Below are positions 17,276 through 25,930 of a stretch of DNA of 64,000 nt, in pieces. The notes under the pieces are model-generated. The model was not told the DNA's origin and ran no database searches. It worked only from the letters and a program-made list of their open reading frames with translations. This DNA is from Bacteroidetes bacterium GWF2_38_335 (GTDB taxonomy: Bacteria > Bacteroidota > Bacteroidia > Bacteroidales > GWF2-38-335). Each line of letters opens with the position of its first letter. The stretch's first letter is position 1. Location of the stretch: assembly GCA_001769535.1 (NCBI GenBank), contig MEOH01000012.1:62001-126000 (forward strand), given 5' to 3'. A program made the translations under genes and the position numbers.

Positions 17276-18625
17276 ATGAGTGCAAAAGATCCGCGCGTAG
17301 AAAAGTTTATGGCAAACATCATTGCCAAAAACCCTGCCGAAAAAGAATTTCATCAGGCTGTGGAAGAAGTTGTTGAAACTTTGATTCCTTTCGTTGAAGA
17401 AAATCCAAAGTACAAACATGCAAAAATTCTTGAAAGATTATGTGAACCTGAAAGGGTAATCATGTTCAGAATTCCTTGGATTAACGACAAAGGCGAAGTT
17501 GAAATCAACAGAGGATTCAGAATTGAAATGAATTCAGCTATCGGACCATACAAAGGTGGTATGCGTTTCCACCCGACAGTATGTCTTGGCGTTTTGAAAT
17601 TCTTAGCTTTCGAACAGGTACTTAAAAACAGTTTGACCACACTTCCTATGGGTGGTGGTAAAGGTGGCTCTGATTTCGATCCTAAAGGAAAATCAGACAA
17701 TGAAGTAATGCGTTTTTGCCAGGCTCTCATGAGCGAATTATTCCGTCACATTGGTCCTGATACCGACGTTCCTGCCGGTGATATCGGAGTTGGTGGCCGT
17801 GAAATCGGTTTTATGTTTGGCCAGTACAAAAAACTGCGCAATGAATTTACAGGCGTTCTTACCGGTAAAGGTCTTGAGTGGGGTGGTTCATTGATCCGTC
17901 CAGAAGCAACTGGTTATGGCTGTGTTTATTTTGCTGAAGAAATGATGAAAACAAGAGGTGATTCAATTAAAGGAAAAACTGTTGTTATCTCTGGTTCAGG
18001 AAACGTTGCTCAGTATGCAGTTGAAAAAGTTAACATGATCGGTGGTAAAGTTGTTACTTTATCCGATTCAGCTGGTTACATCTACGATCCTGCAGGTATC
18101 GATGCAGAAAAACTTGCTTACGTTATGGAACTGAAAAACGTAAAAAGAGGCAGGATTAAAGAATACGCCGACAAATACGGATGCGAATACATTGATGGAA
18201 AAACTCCATGGGGCGTTAAATGTGATGTTGCATTACCAAATGCTACTCAGAACGAAATCACAGGCGAAGATGCTAAAATGCTTGTTAAAAACGGTTGCTA
18301 CTGCGTTTCTGAAGGTGCTAACATGCCTTCAACTCCCGAAGCAATTGAAGTTTACCTGGAACACAAAATCCTTTATGGTCCTGGTAAAGCAGCCAACGCC
18401 GGTGGTGTAGCTACCTCAGGTCTTGAAATGTCACAGAACTCTCTCCGTTTATCATGGACAAGAGAAGAAGTTGACGAAAGACTGCACAACATCATGATTA
18501 ACATTCATGCCAACTGTGTAAAACACGGAAAAGAATCTGATGGCTTTATTAACTATGTTAAAGGAGCTAACATCGGTGGTTTCGTGAAAGTTGCCAATGC
18601 AATGCTTGCTCAGGGTGTAGTTTAA
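17276..18625 (+). CDS. gdhA: NADP-type glutamate dehydrogenase
   Basis: A protein of 449 residues, standard for the bacterial hexameric enzyme. It makes glutamate from 2-oxoglutarate and ammonia. Visible marks: GPYKGGMRFHP and LPMGGGKGGSDFDPKGKSD at the substrate site, DVPAGDIGVGGREIG, and the dinucleotide-binding VVISGSGNVAQYAVEK. Codon use is noticeably different from the neighbours, with many GGT, GCT, CGT and AAC codons, as expected for a highly expressed gene. A strong rho-independent terminator follows 21 bases after the stop, so it is a single-gene unit. Confidence 0.98.
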   Translation: MSAKDPRVEKFMANIIAKNPAEKEFHQAVEEVVETLIPFVEENPKYKHAKILERLCEPERVIMFRIPWINDKGEVEINRGFRIEMNSAIGPYKGGMRFHPTVCLGVLKFLAFEQVLKNSLTTLPMGGGKGGSDFDPKGKSDNEVMRFCQALMSELFRHIGPDTDVPAGDIGVGGREIGFMFGQYKKLRNEFTGVLTGKGLEWGGSLIRPEATGYGCVYFAEEMMKTRGDSIKGKTVVISGSGNVAQYAVEKVNMIGGKVVTLSDSAGYIYDPAGIDAEKLAYVMELKNVKRGRIKEYADKYGCEYIDGKTPWGVKCDVALPNATQNEITGEDAKMLVKNGCYCVSEGANMPSTPEAIEVYLEHKILYGPGKAANAGGVATSGLEMSQNSLRLSWTREEVDERLHNIMINIHANCVKHGKESDGFINYVKGANIGGFVKVANAMLAQGVV

Positions 18626-18646
18626 AAATTATTCTTGATATTAAAA

Positions 18647-18673
18647 CCCCGCGGCCACCTGCGGGGTTTTTTT
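18647..18673 (+). terminator. Rho-independent terminator of gdhA
   Basis: CCCCGC (18647-18652) pairs with GCGGGG (18661-18666) around an 8-base loop and is followed by seven T residues. AAAA on the left can extend the stem with the T-run. Confidence 0.92.
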
Positions 18674-18718
18674 ATGCCTTATCGCTATTCCAAGTCTCCG
18701 ACATTTCATTAAAAATAC

Positions 18719-18726
18719 TATTTTTG
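18719..18726 (+). promoter_or_regulatory. Candidate -7 box of the tatD promoter
   Basis: TATTTTTG fits TAnnTTTG and lies 17 bases before the tatD ATG, giving a very short leader. No clear -33 TTTG is seen. Confidence 0.4.
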
Positions 18727-18743
18727 CATCTTTATAAAAACAC

Positions 18744-19511
18744 ATGTATTTTACCGACACTCATACCCACCTGTATTTACCTCAGTTCGATTCTGACCGA
18801 AATAAGATAATTCAAAATGCCATTGCAGCCGGAGTTAACAGATTGCTCATACCCAATGTGGATTCAGAAACCATTGAACCACTGAAAAGTTTGTGCAGCT
18901 CTTTTCCTGATAACTGTTTTCCTATGATGGGACTGCATCCTACCTCAGTAAAGGAAAATTACCGGGCTGAGCTTGATATCATAAAAAAGCACCTTTTCAG
19001 CGAAAAATATATTGCAGTTGGCGAAATAGGCATCGATTTATATTGGGAAAAAAGCAGTTTGAATTTGCAGATAGAGGCTTTTAAAACCCAGCTTAATTGG
19101 GCAAAAGATCAAAAACTGCCTGTGGTGATCCATGTGAGAAACTCTTTTTCTGAAGTTTTTGAGGTGGTAGAAAAAGAACAGGATGGTAATCTTTTTGGCG
19201 TTTTTCATTGCTTTTCAGGAAATATTGCCCAGGCACAAAAGGCCATTGATCTGGGATTTTTACTGGGCATTGGCGGCGTAGTAACTTTTAAAAATTCTGG
19301 TCTCGAGCAGGTAGTTAAATCAATTAGTCTGAATAAACTGGTATTGGAAACTGATTCACCCTATCTGGCCCCCGATCCTTACCGTGGAAAAAGAAATGAA
19401 AGTTCCTATATTCCTTTGATTGCAAAAAAGATTGCCGAAATCAAGGGGTGTTCTGTTGAGGAAATAGCAAAAATCACCACCGAAAATGCAGCTAAAATTT
19501 TCGCAATATGA
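18744..19511 (+). CDS. TatD-family metal-dependent hydrolase
   Basis: A protein of 255 residues, the family's usual length. The amidohydrolase-type metal motif DTHTHL is at residues 5-10 (His7, His9). Other marks are VAVGEIGIDLYW (the bridging Glu), VVIHVRNSF, VFHCFSGN, and LVLETDSPYLAP with the late metal-binding Asp. TatD proteins are DNases or exonucleases with roles in DNA repair or quality control. The four-base ATGA overlap with the asparaginase gene shows translational coupling. Confidence 0.94.
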   Translation: MYFTDTHTHLYLPQFDSDRNKIIQNAIAAGVNRLLIPNVDSETIEPLKSLCSSFPDNCFPMMGLHPTSVKENYRAELDIIKKHLFSEKYIAVGEIGIDLYWEKSSLNLQIEAFKTQLNWAKDQKLPVVIHVRNSFSEVFEVVEKEQDGNLFGVFHCFSGNIAQAQKAIDLGFLLGIGGVVTFKNSGLEQVVKSISLNKLVLETDSPYLAPDPYRGKRNESSYIPLIAKKIAEIKGCSVEEIAKITTENAAKIFAI

Positions 19512-20536
19512 AAAAAACCTCAATTCTGATAATCTATACCGGCGGAACAATAGGAATGGTTAAAGACCATAAAACCGGGTCGCTCAAACCATTTAATTTC
19601 AACCAAATTAAAAAACAGGTTCCCGAACTGGCGCGCTTCGATTACAAACTCGACACCATTGAATTTAATCCGGTTGTTGACAGTTCCGATGCCAACCCCG
19701 GTATCTGGGTAAAAATTGCCAATATCGTAAAAGATAATTACAATAATTATGATGGTTTTGTTGTTTTGCACGGAACTGATACCATGGCATATTCAGCTTC
19801 GGCACTCAGTTTCATGCTCGAAAATCTTTCAAAGCCCGTCATTTTTACGGGTTCTCAGTTGCCTATCGGAACCATCCGCACCGACGGAAAAGAAAATCTG
19901 ATTACTGCCGTTGAAATTGCTGCTGCAAAAAAAGACGGTCTGGCTCTTGTTCCTGAAGTGTGCATTTTTTTCGAAAACAAACTGTTCAGGGGTAACAGAA
20001 CAGGCAAGCAAAACGCTGAGTATTTCAATGCTTTTTCTTCAGATAACTATCCCACACTGGCCGAGGCAGGGATCAACATCAATTATAATTATGGAGCGAT
20101 TTATTATTCGCCCGATGACGCAAATCTCACAGTTCATACAAAACTTTGCACTGATATAGCCATTCTGAAAATATTCCCGGGAATACAGAAAAACGTTACC
20201 GAGGCTGTTTTCGGAATTTCCGGGTTAAAGGCGGTAGTCATGGAAACCTTTGGTGCGGGCAATGCGCCAACAGCCAAATGGTTTTTGGATTGCATTAAAA
20301 AGGCCGTTAAAAAAGGAATCATCATTTTAAATGTGACCCAGTGCAGGGCGGGCAGTGTGGATATGAGCAAATATTCAACCGGCATCGAGCTGCTCAAATC
20401 AGGTGTGATCAGCGGAAACGACATTACCACCGAGGCAGCTGTAACCAAACTTATGTTTCTGCTGGGCAAATATCCTGACCGTGAAGACGTGCTGGAGGGC
20501 TTGAGATCCTCGCTTTGTGGAGAAATAAATCTGTAA
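19508..20536 (+). CDS. ansA: Type I L-asparaginase
   Basis: A protein of 342 residues. The first active-site motif is YTGGTIGMV (Thr11-13 region), the second VVLHGTDTMAYSASAL with the T-D pair, followed by PVIFTGSQLPIGTIRTD. These fit the cytosolic AnsA type, which hydrolyses asparagine to aspartate and ammonia. The absence of a signal peptide supports a cytoplasmic location. The start overlaps the tatD stop by four bases. A GC-rich palindrome (CTCCCC/GGGGAG), of a kind often scattered in Bacteroidota genomes, follows 15-35 bases after the stop. Confidence 0.95.
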   Translation: MKKTSILIIYTGGTIGMVKDHKTGSLKPFNFNQIKKQVPELARFDYKLDTIEFNPVVDSSDANPGIWVKIANIVKDNYNNYDGFVVLHGTDTMAYSASALSFMLENLSKPVIFTGSQLPIGTIRTDGKENLITAVEIAAAKKDGLALVPEVCIFFENKLFRGNRTGKQNAEYFNAFSSDNYPTLAEAGININYNYGAIYYSPDDANLTVHTKLCTDIAILKIFPGIQKNVTEAVFGISGLKAVVMETFGAGNAPTAKWFLDCIKKAVKKGIIILNVTQCRAGSVDMSKYSTGIELLKSGVISGNDITTEAAVTKLMFLLGKYPDREDVLEGLRSSLCGEINL

Positions 20537-20673
20537 AAACTTTTTTGCTCCCCTCCGGGGAGGGGCCGGGGGTGGGTAATAGCTCACCTCTGAATACAGT
20601 ACGGCCAAGCTTCTGCATGGCCTTTGACATTAATTATGGGATTATTACATGATCCCGATAGGGGAGTACGTTC

Positions 20674-20798
20674 AAAGAAAAATTGCCTGAACATCGCTTG
20701 GGCGATGTTTTGGGCTTTTTTGTTTATTAAAAAAAAAGCCCCGCTTTAATTTTTTAATAAACAAAAAAGCCCACCCTTCGGGCAGGCAATTTTTCTTT
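20674..20798. repeat. Large inverted duplication of the tRNA-Ser 3' flank
   Basis: The bases just downstream of tRNA-Ser (20750-20798) reappear in inverted orientation at 20674-20735. Both copies hold AAAGAAAAATTGCCTG at one end and GGGCTTTTTTGTTTATTA at the other. Between these, the left copy carries its own small hairpin (AACATCGC/GCGATGTT) in place of the right copy's terminator stem. The two arms can also pair with each other. The remaining bases between ansA and this element hold the GC-rich palindrome and nothing else I can identify. Confidence 0.75.
20762..20789 (-). terminator. Terminator of tRNA-Ser
   Basis: Read on the minus strand, GCCTGCCC pairs with GGGTGGGC (two G-T pairs) around GAA and is followed by six T residues, about 10 bases after the tRNA. 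Confidence 0.8.
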
Positions 20799-20799
20799 G

Positions 20800-20887
20800 C
20801 GGAAAGGAAGGGATTCGAACCCCCGGTACGGTTTTGCCATACACACGCTTTCCAGGCGTGCCAGTTCAACCACTCCTGCACCTTTCC
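20800..20887 (-). tRNA. tRNA-Ser (GGA)
   Basis: A complete cloverleaf of 88 bases on the minus strand. The acceptor GGAAAGG pairs with CCTTTCC and the discriminator is G. The anticodon arm ACGCCTGGAAAGCGT has GGA in the loop. A long variable arm is present, as required for a class II serine tRNA, and the T-arm is GGGGGTTCGAATCCC. The CCA end is not encoded. Confidence 0.95.
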
Positions 20888-20968
20888 AAATAATATCAAA
20901 AGAACAATTTTTGAGGGCTCGAAAGTACACAAAAATTCTGATTAACACAAAAAATACCTATAAGGTTC

Positions 20969-21808
20969 TTACAAATACCCATACTTCTTCATCACATCCT
21001 CATTGTCGGAAATAATCTTTTTTACCAAATCATTTTCGAGTTCTTCTTTCCAGGAGCCTATAAGTCCCTTGCGGAAAAAATATTTTGCATCCTGCGATTT
21101 TTCTTTGAACCCTTCTTTCTTTTCCTGCTCGGCAAGTACCTCAAAACTACTGAAATTAAGTGCTTTTAATATTTGTTCGTCGGTATGCCTCAATCCCAGA
21201 AATCGGGTCACTTTTTTAAATGTTTCAAAGGTGTTTGTTTTCATTTCCTCATATTTCATCACATGCACAGGAAATGGTTTGGGTGTGGTCCAGCTTTCCA
21301 CATGTCCGCTCCAGGTTAGCAGTTTTTGTCTCAGTTGGTTGTGCAGCTTGTCTGATTTGGAACAGAAAGCATAATCACTGTTGCCCATGGCAGCAATCAT
21401 TTTATCATAGGGCAAATTGGAATGATGGGCAAATGAAGTAGCAACGTCCAAAGGGTTTCTTACAAAATAAATGGCCGCTTTTGTGGCTGTGGTTGGTATC
21501 AGATTTCGCCCATCGTCAAGCTTTGTATAGGCATCGTGTATTTTAAAATACAGGTAATCTTTTGCTTCATCAGAGAGGGATTGGTAAACATCCGGACGAA
21601 GGTTGTCAATTTCGTCGTTTGTGAGCTCGGCCGAGGATAAGCCGGTGGCCTCATCAAACATGTTACGGGCGCTGGCAATCGGAGTACGGTCGAGCTTGTT
21701 GATGCTCACCGGCTCGTCGGTATCTCGCAGCAAATTTGAAAGATAAACCCTGAACCAGGTGTTTCCTGATTTGGGATAAGATGCCAGCCAGATGATTTTT
21801 CCCGCCAT
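20969..21808 (-). CDS. Sulfotransferase-domain protein
   Basis: A protein of 279 residues. The 5'-phosphosulfate loop is at the N-terminus (YPKSGNTW, residues 11-18). The 3'-phosphate part is AIYFVRNPLDVATSFAHH at about 115-130, with the R-x(7)-S-like pair. Later VMKYEEMK and the end KYGYL fit the Sulfotransfer_1 family. It would transfer sulfate from PAPS to a hydroxyl or amine. It is the third gene of a tight minus-strand operon, one base after the PqqD-like gene, after an HprK-like kinase. This is an unusual place for a sulfotransferase and suggests tailoring of a PqqD-bound molecule; that is inference. Confidence 0.88.
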   Translation of the reverse strand: MAGKIIWLASYPKSGNTWFRVYLSNLLRDTDEPVSINKLDRTPIASARNMFDEATGLSSAELTNDEIDNLRPDVYQSLSDEAKDYLYFKIHDAYTKLDDGRNLIPTTATKAAIYFVRNPLDVATSFAHHSNLPYDKMIAAMGNSDYAFCSKSDKLHNQLRQKLLTWSGHVESWTTPKPFPVHVMKYEEMKTNTFETFKKVTRFLGLRHTDEQILKALNFSSFEVLAEQEKKEGFKEKSQDAKYFFRKGLIGSWKEELENDLVKKIISDNEDVMKKYGYL

Positions 21809-21809
21809 G

Positions 21810-22088
21810 TTAAACTTTTACAATTAGTTTTTTCTCGGCCAGTTTATCAAGAAATTCCATGGTGTCTTTCATGCAGTTTTCCCGGTCAACTTCATATTCA
21901 TCCATGAGTTTGCTGATAAGATCTTCGATTTTTATTGGTTTTTCGGTAAGTTCCCAGATTCTTGAACCGATCTCGTTAAGTCCATAATATTCGCCGTTTT
22001 CAATGCTCATCATCACAATTTCATTGTCCATATAGCTTGAGAGCATTTTTGGATCGCGGTGTATGGTATCTTCAGGTGTAAATGTCAT
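21810..22088 (-). CDS. PqqD-family (RRE-like) small protein, second locus
   Basis: A protein of 92 residues. IVMMSIENGEYYGLNEIGSR has the typical PqqD strands and the N-E-I-G turn, followed by a helix (IWELTEKPIKI) and the winged-helix-like C-terminus (FLDKLAEKKLIVKV). In lasso-peptide and related pathways such proteins hold the leader peptide. It overlaps the HprK-like gene by four bases (ATGA). It is clearly distinct in sequence from the PqqD-like protein at 8840. I see no precursor gene in the flanks. Confidence 0.85.
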   Translation of the reverse strand: MTFTPEDTIHRDPKMLSSYMDNEIVMMSIENGEYYGLNEIGSRIWELTEKPIKIEDLISKLMDEYEVDRENCMKDTMEFLDKLAEKKLIVKV

Positions 22089-22993
22089 TTTAGTTTCAGG
22101 TTTTTGATGATTGTTTCAATGATCTCATCCACGCTAAAACCCTTACGTGGCCTTTGAACTGTAAATATTTTTAGTTTGTTGGCCATTTTGCCAATGGCGG
22201 TAAAATGATCCTGCTGCTTTAATAGTCCGTCAACATATTGAAAACGGTGGGTATTTTTTCTGAGCAGATTGAATTTTTCGACTCCTTTTATTTCTTCGAT
22301 TTCAATGCCTTCTGAATTTTTAACGCCTAATACGATCAGAATTTTAAAGGGAACCGGTTTGGGAAGGAAACTGTTGGTGATTTCAAGCCGGTGTTTTTCA
22401 ATGTTTTCGCGGATGCGCTCATATTGGGACGGCTCTTTTCCAAAATTGCGGATGGAATCTGCCCAAAGCTTGACATGCGGAAATCCCGGCATGATTTGTG
22501 GCTGCTCTTCGGCAAAGGAAATCACACAAACATCATCGTTGAGGATTTTAAAGCCCTTATTGATAAAACCCATGGCGAGTGTCGATTTTCCTGCTCCGGA
22601 CAACCCCGATACCACCAGTCCGGCTCCATTGATATCAATGGCCGATCCATGTACAGGAAATAATCCGCGTTGCATGAGAAGGGCACTAAAAGCTGATCCT
22701 AACAGAAAAAGGCGTATGGATTTTTCTTCGGTATTTTCCCCGGCTTCGATGGTGATTAAATTTCCGTTTTCCACAAAAAATGATGCAATATTTCTGATTT
22801 TCAAAAGAAACTGGTTGGGCGCTGCCTGAAAGCAGACTCCTTTTTTTAAGGGGTTTTCAATGGAATCAGGCACTTTGCCAAAAACTATTTCTGCATCATG
22901 AATACCGCTGCCTATAAGCAATTCGGGAAGTTCCAGCTCCGACCCGATGGTCAGTCCGTAAACCGAATATGTGTATTGACTTGCCGTATTCAT
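22085..22993 (-). CDS. HPr kinase/PEPCK-fold P-loop protein
   Basis: A protein of 302 residues. The Walker A loop is GLSGAGKS (residues 130-137), followed by FKILNDDVCVI around 150, as in the C-terminal domain of HPr(Ser) kinase. The N-terminal 100 residues are not the HprK N-domain. Proteins of this shape next to PqqD are known from lasso-peptide and other peptide clusters, where the kinase domain may phosphorylate a peptide. The HprK signature that recognises HPr is missing, so a classic role in carbon control is unlikely. It is the first gene of the three-gene operon. Confidence 0.82.
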   Translation of the reverse strand: MNTASQYTYSVYGLTIGSELELPELLIGSGIHDAEIVFGKVPDSIENPLKKGVCFQAAPNQFLLKIRNIASFFVENGNLITIEAGENTEEKSIRLFLLGSAFSALLMQRGLFPVHGSAIDINGAGLVVSGLSGAGKSTLAMGFINKGFKILNDDVCVISFAEEQPQIMPGFPHVKLWADSIRNFGKEPSQYERIRENIEKHRLEITNSFLPKPVPFKILIVLGVKNSEGIEIEEIKGVEKFNLLRKNTHRFQYVDGLLKQQDHFTAIGKMANKLKIFTVQRPRKGFSVDEIIETIIKNLKLK

Positions 22994-23113
22994 TGTTTTG
23001 TTGTGAATTACAAAAATATAAAAAATATCACTACTGACAGACTAAAATTGGTTGTTTGGTTTAAAGGCCACTTTCTACTGACATTTCAAAACCCCGAAGA
23101 TGCCATAGGGTTA

Positions 23114-23572
23114 TTATTCAGAGGAGATTTCGGTTCGAATGCCATTATGCCTGATGACTTCAAGGATTCCGAAGACTGTTTCGGATTTTATTTTTGGTCC
23201 GGCAGTTACCCGAATGCATAAGTCATTTTTATTAGTAATCATATTGAACTTGCTTTGAAGGGAATCCTGGAGGTTTATGATTAAAAAGGATTCTTTTTCA
23301 AGTTTACAGCTGTCTGCTGAAATAACATCCAATGTAAAGGTGAAAGGGGTGTTGCCTGTATTTTGTTTTTCTATATCTACCAGAATTTTTTGAGATTCAA
23401 TCAGAAGAGAATCAGTGCGCTGGTCTCCGGTGTTTAAGTTCGAATCCATTTTTCCCAAAAGCTGAAGAACAAAAAGCAATGATCCGGCAAAAATAAGTAT
23501 GGTTACGATGGTAACAATGAGAAAAACTTTGTTGATCCTGCGGGATTTTTTTTCTGGCGAAAGTTTAATCAA
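23114..23572 (-). CDS. Small single-pass membrane protein, possibly ExbD/TolR-related
   Basis: A protein of 152 residues. A cytoplasmic basic start (KKSRRINK) is followed by one membrane helix (VFLIVTIVTILIFAGSLLFV, residues 17-36) and a soluble domain of about 110 residues. The end (KSETVFGILEVIRHNGI) resembles the last helix of ExbD/TolR proteins, but the Asp normally placed in the membrane helix is not seen, so kinship is doubtful. The start is a TTG overlapping the stop of the OmpA-family gene by eight bases; no better start exists. It is probably cotranscribed with that gene and involved in the envelope. Confidence 0.55.
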   Translation of the reverse strand: MIKLSPEKKSRRINKVFLIVTIVTILIFAGSLLFVLQLLGKMDSNLNTGDQRTDSLLIESQKILVDIEKQNTGNTPFTFTLDVISADSCKLEKESFLIINLQDSLQSKFNMITNKNDLCIRVTAGPKIKSETVFGILEVIRHNGIRTEISSE

Positions 23573-24260
23573 CGCTTAAGACTTTAAATTCAACCCTCAT
23601 ATTCATTTCCCTGCCTTCTTCACTCATGTTAAAGCCGATGGGTTGTTCCTGACCGTATCCGGCGACAACCAGACGACTTTCCTTGATTCCGTTTTTGATC
23701 AGATAATCGGTCACTGCCTGAGCTCTGTCGAGGGACAGCTTTTTATCGGCAGCTTCTTCGCCCTGGTCATCTGTGTGGCCCGCCAGTTCGATCCTGATTT
23801 TTTTGTTTATTTTAAGGAATTCGACAAAGCGGTTAAGCTCAGGATTGGATGAAGAAAGAAGTACGGCGGTTCTGCCTTCAAAAAACAGGTTGTTAAGCCG
23901 CACCACCTGATCTACTTCGATGGGTGCGAGGTACAAATTCTGATCTTCTACTTCCTGATATTCTGTGAGGTTGGTAACATCAAGGTTTTTGGTAACGCTG
24001 TAATAGCCTTCGGCAATGGCATAGTAACCGTAACTTTTTCCATAGGGAAGGATGATTTTATATTCACCGTTCATGGGGTTCGACCGTGCAATTCCGGCTT
24101 CCTGTCCGTCGGGAAGAATCTCATAAACCACTTTACCTCCAACGGACGACATATTCCGTTCGTTGACCACCTTGCCCGAAATTAGCACCACAGGTTTCAC
24201 GTTTTGTGAGAAAACAAAACCCGAAGAGATAAGGAAAAAGAATAAAAATGCAGTTTTCAT
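23565..24260 (-). CDS. OmpA-family outer-membrane protein
   Basis: I place the start at the ATG at 24260, giving the signal peptide MKTAFLFFFLISSGFVFSQ; a TTG 12 bases upstream is less likely. Residues 25-100 have the look of a carboxypeptidase-regulatory or Ig-like beta domain (VVLISGKVVNERNMSSVGGK). The C-terminal OmpA domain is clear: ELAGHTDDQG, KKLSLDRAQAVTDYLIKNGI and VVAGYGQEQPI. Such domains bind peptidoglycan through diaminopimelate. The protein has 231 residues and probably links the outer membrane to the wall. The membrane protein downstream overlaps it. Confidence 0.87.
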   Translation of the reverse strand: MKTAFLFFFLISSGFVFSQNVKPVVLISGKVVNERNMSSVGGKVVYEILPDGQEAGIARSNPMNGEYKIILPYGKSYGYYAIAEGYYSVTKNLDVTNLTEYQEVEDQNLYLAPIEVDQVVRLNNLFFEGRTAVLLSSSNPELNRFVEFLKINKKIRIELAGHTDDQGEEAADKKLSLDRAQAVTDYLIKNGIKESRLVVAGYGQEQPIGFNMSEEGREMNMRVEFKVLSVD

Positions 24261-24467
24261 ATCATTCAGCAAACATTCAGTTTCAAATGTATGTCATTTT
24301 TTTCAGTTGACAAATAATTGGAGGAGTATATATTTAAAAAGTTTGAACTGGATAATAAAGTAAATTAATATTCTTCACATATATATTTTGTCATTTCAAT
24401 AATAGGAAACGATCCTTCATTCACACCAAGAGAAAAAACATTACAAATTTGAGATTCTGTTTTAATC

Positions 24468-24980
24468 TCATTTAAACAAATATTTAAATTCTCTTTCTAA
24501 CTCATATGTTAGTTTTTTTACGTTATATCGCATAAAAAAATATGGACCTAATAGCATTGCAGCACTGTGTGGAATAAGCATAAATAAAGCGGAGAAATCG
24601 CCTTTTGAAATAACCGCAGTAAAAAATGCAAAATAAAAAATAATCATGAAAACATAAAAAGCAATAAATAAATTATTATATCCCTTTATTTCTGTGCTAA
24701 TTACCAATTTATCATTAATATTAGAAAAAGTTCCATACGATTTAGCATTTGTAAAAGATGAGTCAGCGGGGAAAACTCTCCTTTTTATTTTAAAACCGTT
24801 ATCGTTAACAAATCCTATAAAATTAGATTTTCTTAAATGAGACTTGTCCCAAATATTCTGTGGTTCAAATTTTTCTTTTTCAATTACAGAATTTAACTTA
24901 TTTATAAATTCGGCTTTAGAAATTTGTAAATTAATTGAAAATGAATCGTAAAGCTGCATTTTTTTGAAAAAGTCTCTCAT
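24468..24980 (-). CDS. Membrane protein of a Bacteroidota hypothetical family
   Basis: The open frame runs up to 25112, but I prefer the ATG at 24980 (170 residues). A TATCTTTG promoter box lies at 25019-25026, so a transcript would not include the longer form, and the longer form starts with a TTG. The N-terminal 95 residues form a soluble domain with the phrases SKAEFINKL and GFKIKRRVF. Residues 115-155 hold two membrane helices (LFIAFYVFMIIFYFAFFTAV and ALFMLIPHSAAMLLGPYFFM). The segment GTFSNINDKLVISTEIKGYN resembles a widespread Bacteroidota family of unknown function. The gene is AT-rich compared with its neighbours. Confidence 0.6.
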   Translation of the reverse strand: MRDFFKKMQLYDSFSINLQISKAEFINKLNSVIEKEKFEPQNIWDKSHLRKSNFIGFVNDNGFKIKRRVFPADSSFTNAKSYGTFSNINDKLVISTEIKGYNNLFIAFYVFMIIFYFAFFTAVISKGDFSALFMLIPHSAAMLLGPYFFMRYNVKKLTYELEREFKYLFK

Positions 24981-25018
24981 TTTACTGTTTTTAACTTCCT
25001 TCAGTTTCACAATGGTTT

Positions 25019-25026
25019 CAAAGATA
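25019..25026 (-). promoter_or_regulatory. Candidate -7 box deciding the start of the downstream membrane-protein gene
   Basis: On the minus strand TATCTTTG matches TAnnTTTG. It lies about 38 bases before the ATG at 24980 and inside the longer alternative frame, which argues for the shorter protein. The -33 box is unclear. Confidence 0.5.
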
Positions 25027-25189
25027 CAAAAAAATATTTTTCTTCTATTTGAATACATCAGAATAGAAAAAGTGATATTCTTAAAATATTCTTTTACATT
25101 TCTATCAGCCAATCAGCTGAGAAAATCAATTTGAATTACAAGGATAGCTAGATATTGTTTTAATTTACAAAGATTTAATAATCAGAAAA

Positions 25190-25927
25190 TCACTCAGGTA
25201 AAAAGTAGAAATCATTTTCATAATTAAAAATATCCTCTTTATTTATGCTGCAGAAAGCTCCATTTTTTAAAATAGCCGGTTTAAAACCTTTAGAAACCAG
25301 CAGGTCGAAAACTTTCTCGCGGTTTTCTTTTCCGCTGAGTTCTGTTTGTATCAGAGGTCTTTGTTTTTCAAGGGTTTTCAGCATATTTGAAAACACGAAG
25401 AATTCATAACCTTCCACATCACATTTAATAAAATCTATTTTTTCGATTTGACTAAAAAGTTCATCGGGAATTTTCATTTCCACGTCAAAAAATTTAAGGT
25501 ATTTTTCATCGGCTGTGGAGGTAATTTTGGTCATTCCGTGATGCAACACCCCATCGCGTTCGGGGATACCCATTTGCACGGTTTTGTTTTCTCCCCCAAG
25601 GGCGTAAGGCAGCATGGTGAGGTTGTCGATTCTGGTACGGCGAACATTTTTTTTCCAGATTCCGGCAAATAGCGGTATGGGTTCAACGGCATAAACGCGG
25701 CCTTGTTTTCCGGAATATTTCGACATAAAAAATGAGTAATAACCCACATTGGCGCCAATGTCAACAGAGGTGAATCCGGGTTTAACAATTTTTTCAAGGT
25801 GAAACAATTCGGGGTATTTTGATTTTAGAAATCCGGCATTGACCAGAAACAGGTAAATCCTGCTGACCAAGCTGATGAAAAGTTTCATCCCCAAAATTTT
25901 GTATAGTATTTTCCTGATCAGTTTCAT
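25190..25927 (-). CDS. FkbM-family methyltransferase
   Basis: A protein of 245 residues. The SAM-binding region is FTSVDIGANVGYYSFF (about 52-67) and GRVYAVEPIP (motif II). The FkbM signature IDFIKCDVEGYEFFVF is near residue 170. Family members O-methylate sugars or polyketide-like molecules. The gene follows the small DUF4834-like gene with four bases between and probably shares its transcript. The acceptor is unknown; a surface polysaccharide is likely in Bacteroidota. Confidence 0.9.
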   Translation of the reverse strand: MKLIRKILYKILGMKLFISLVSRIYLFLVNAGFLKSKYPELFHLEKIVKPGFTSVDIGANVGYYSFFMSKYSGKQGRVYAVEPIPLFAGIWKKNVRRTRIDNLTMLPYALGGENKTVQMGIPERDGVLHHGMTKITSTADEKYLKFFDVEMKIPDELFSQIEKIDFIKCDVEGYEFFVFSNMLKTLEKQRPLIQTELSGKENREKVFDLLVSKGFKPAILKNGAFCSINKEDIFNYENDFYFLPE

Positions 25928-25930
25928 AGG

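Noticed and set aside
20672-20948. Open frames on the minus strand over the tRNA-Ser region
   Set aside because: They cover the tRNA and its terminator and are chance frames.
24981-25112. Longer N-terminus of the membrane-protein gene
   Set aside because: It begins with TTG and contains a TATCTTTG promoter box, so a downstream start is more likely.
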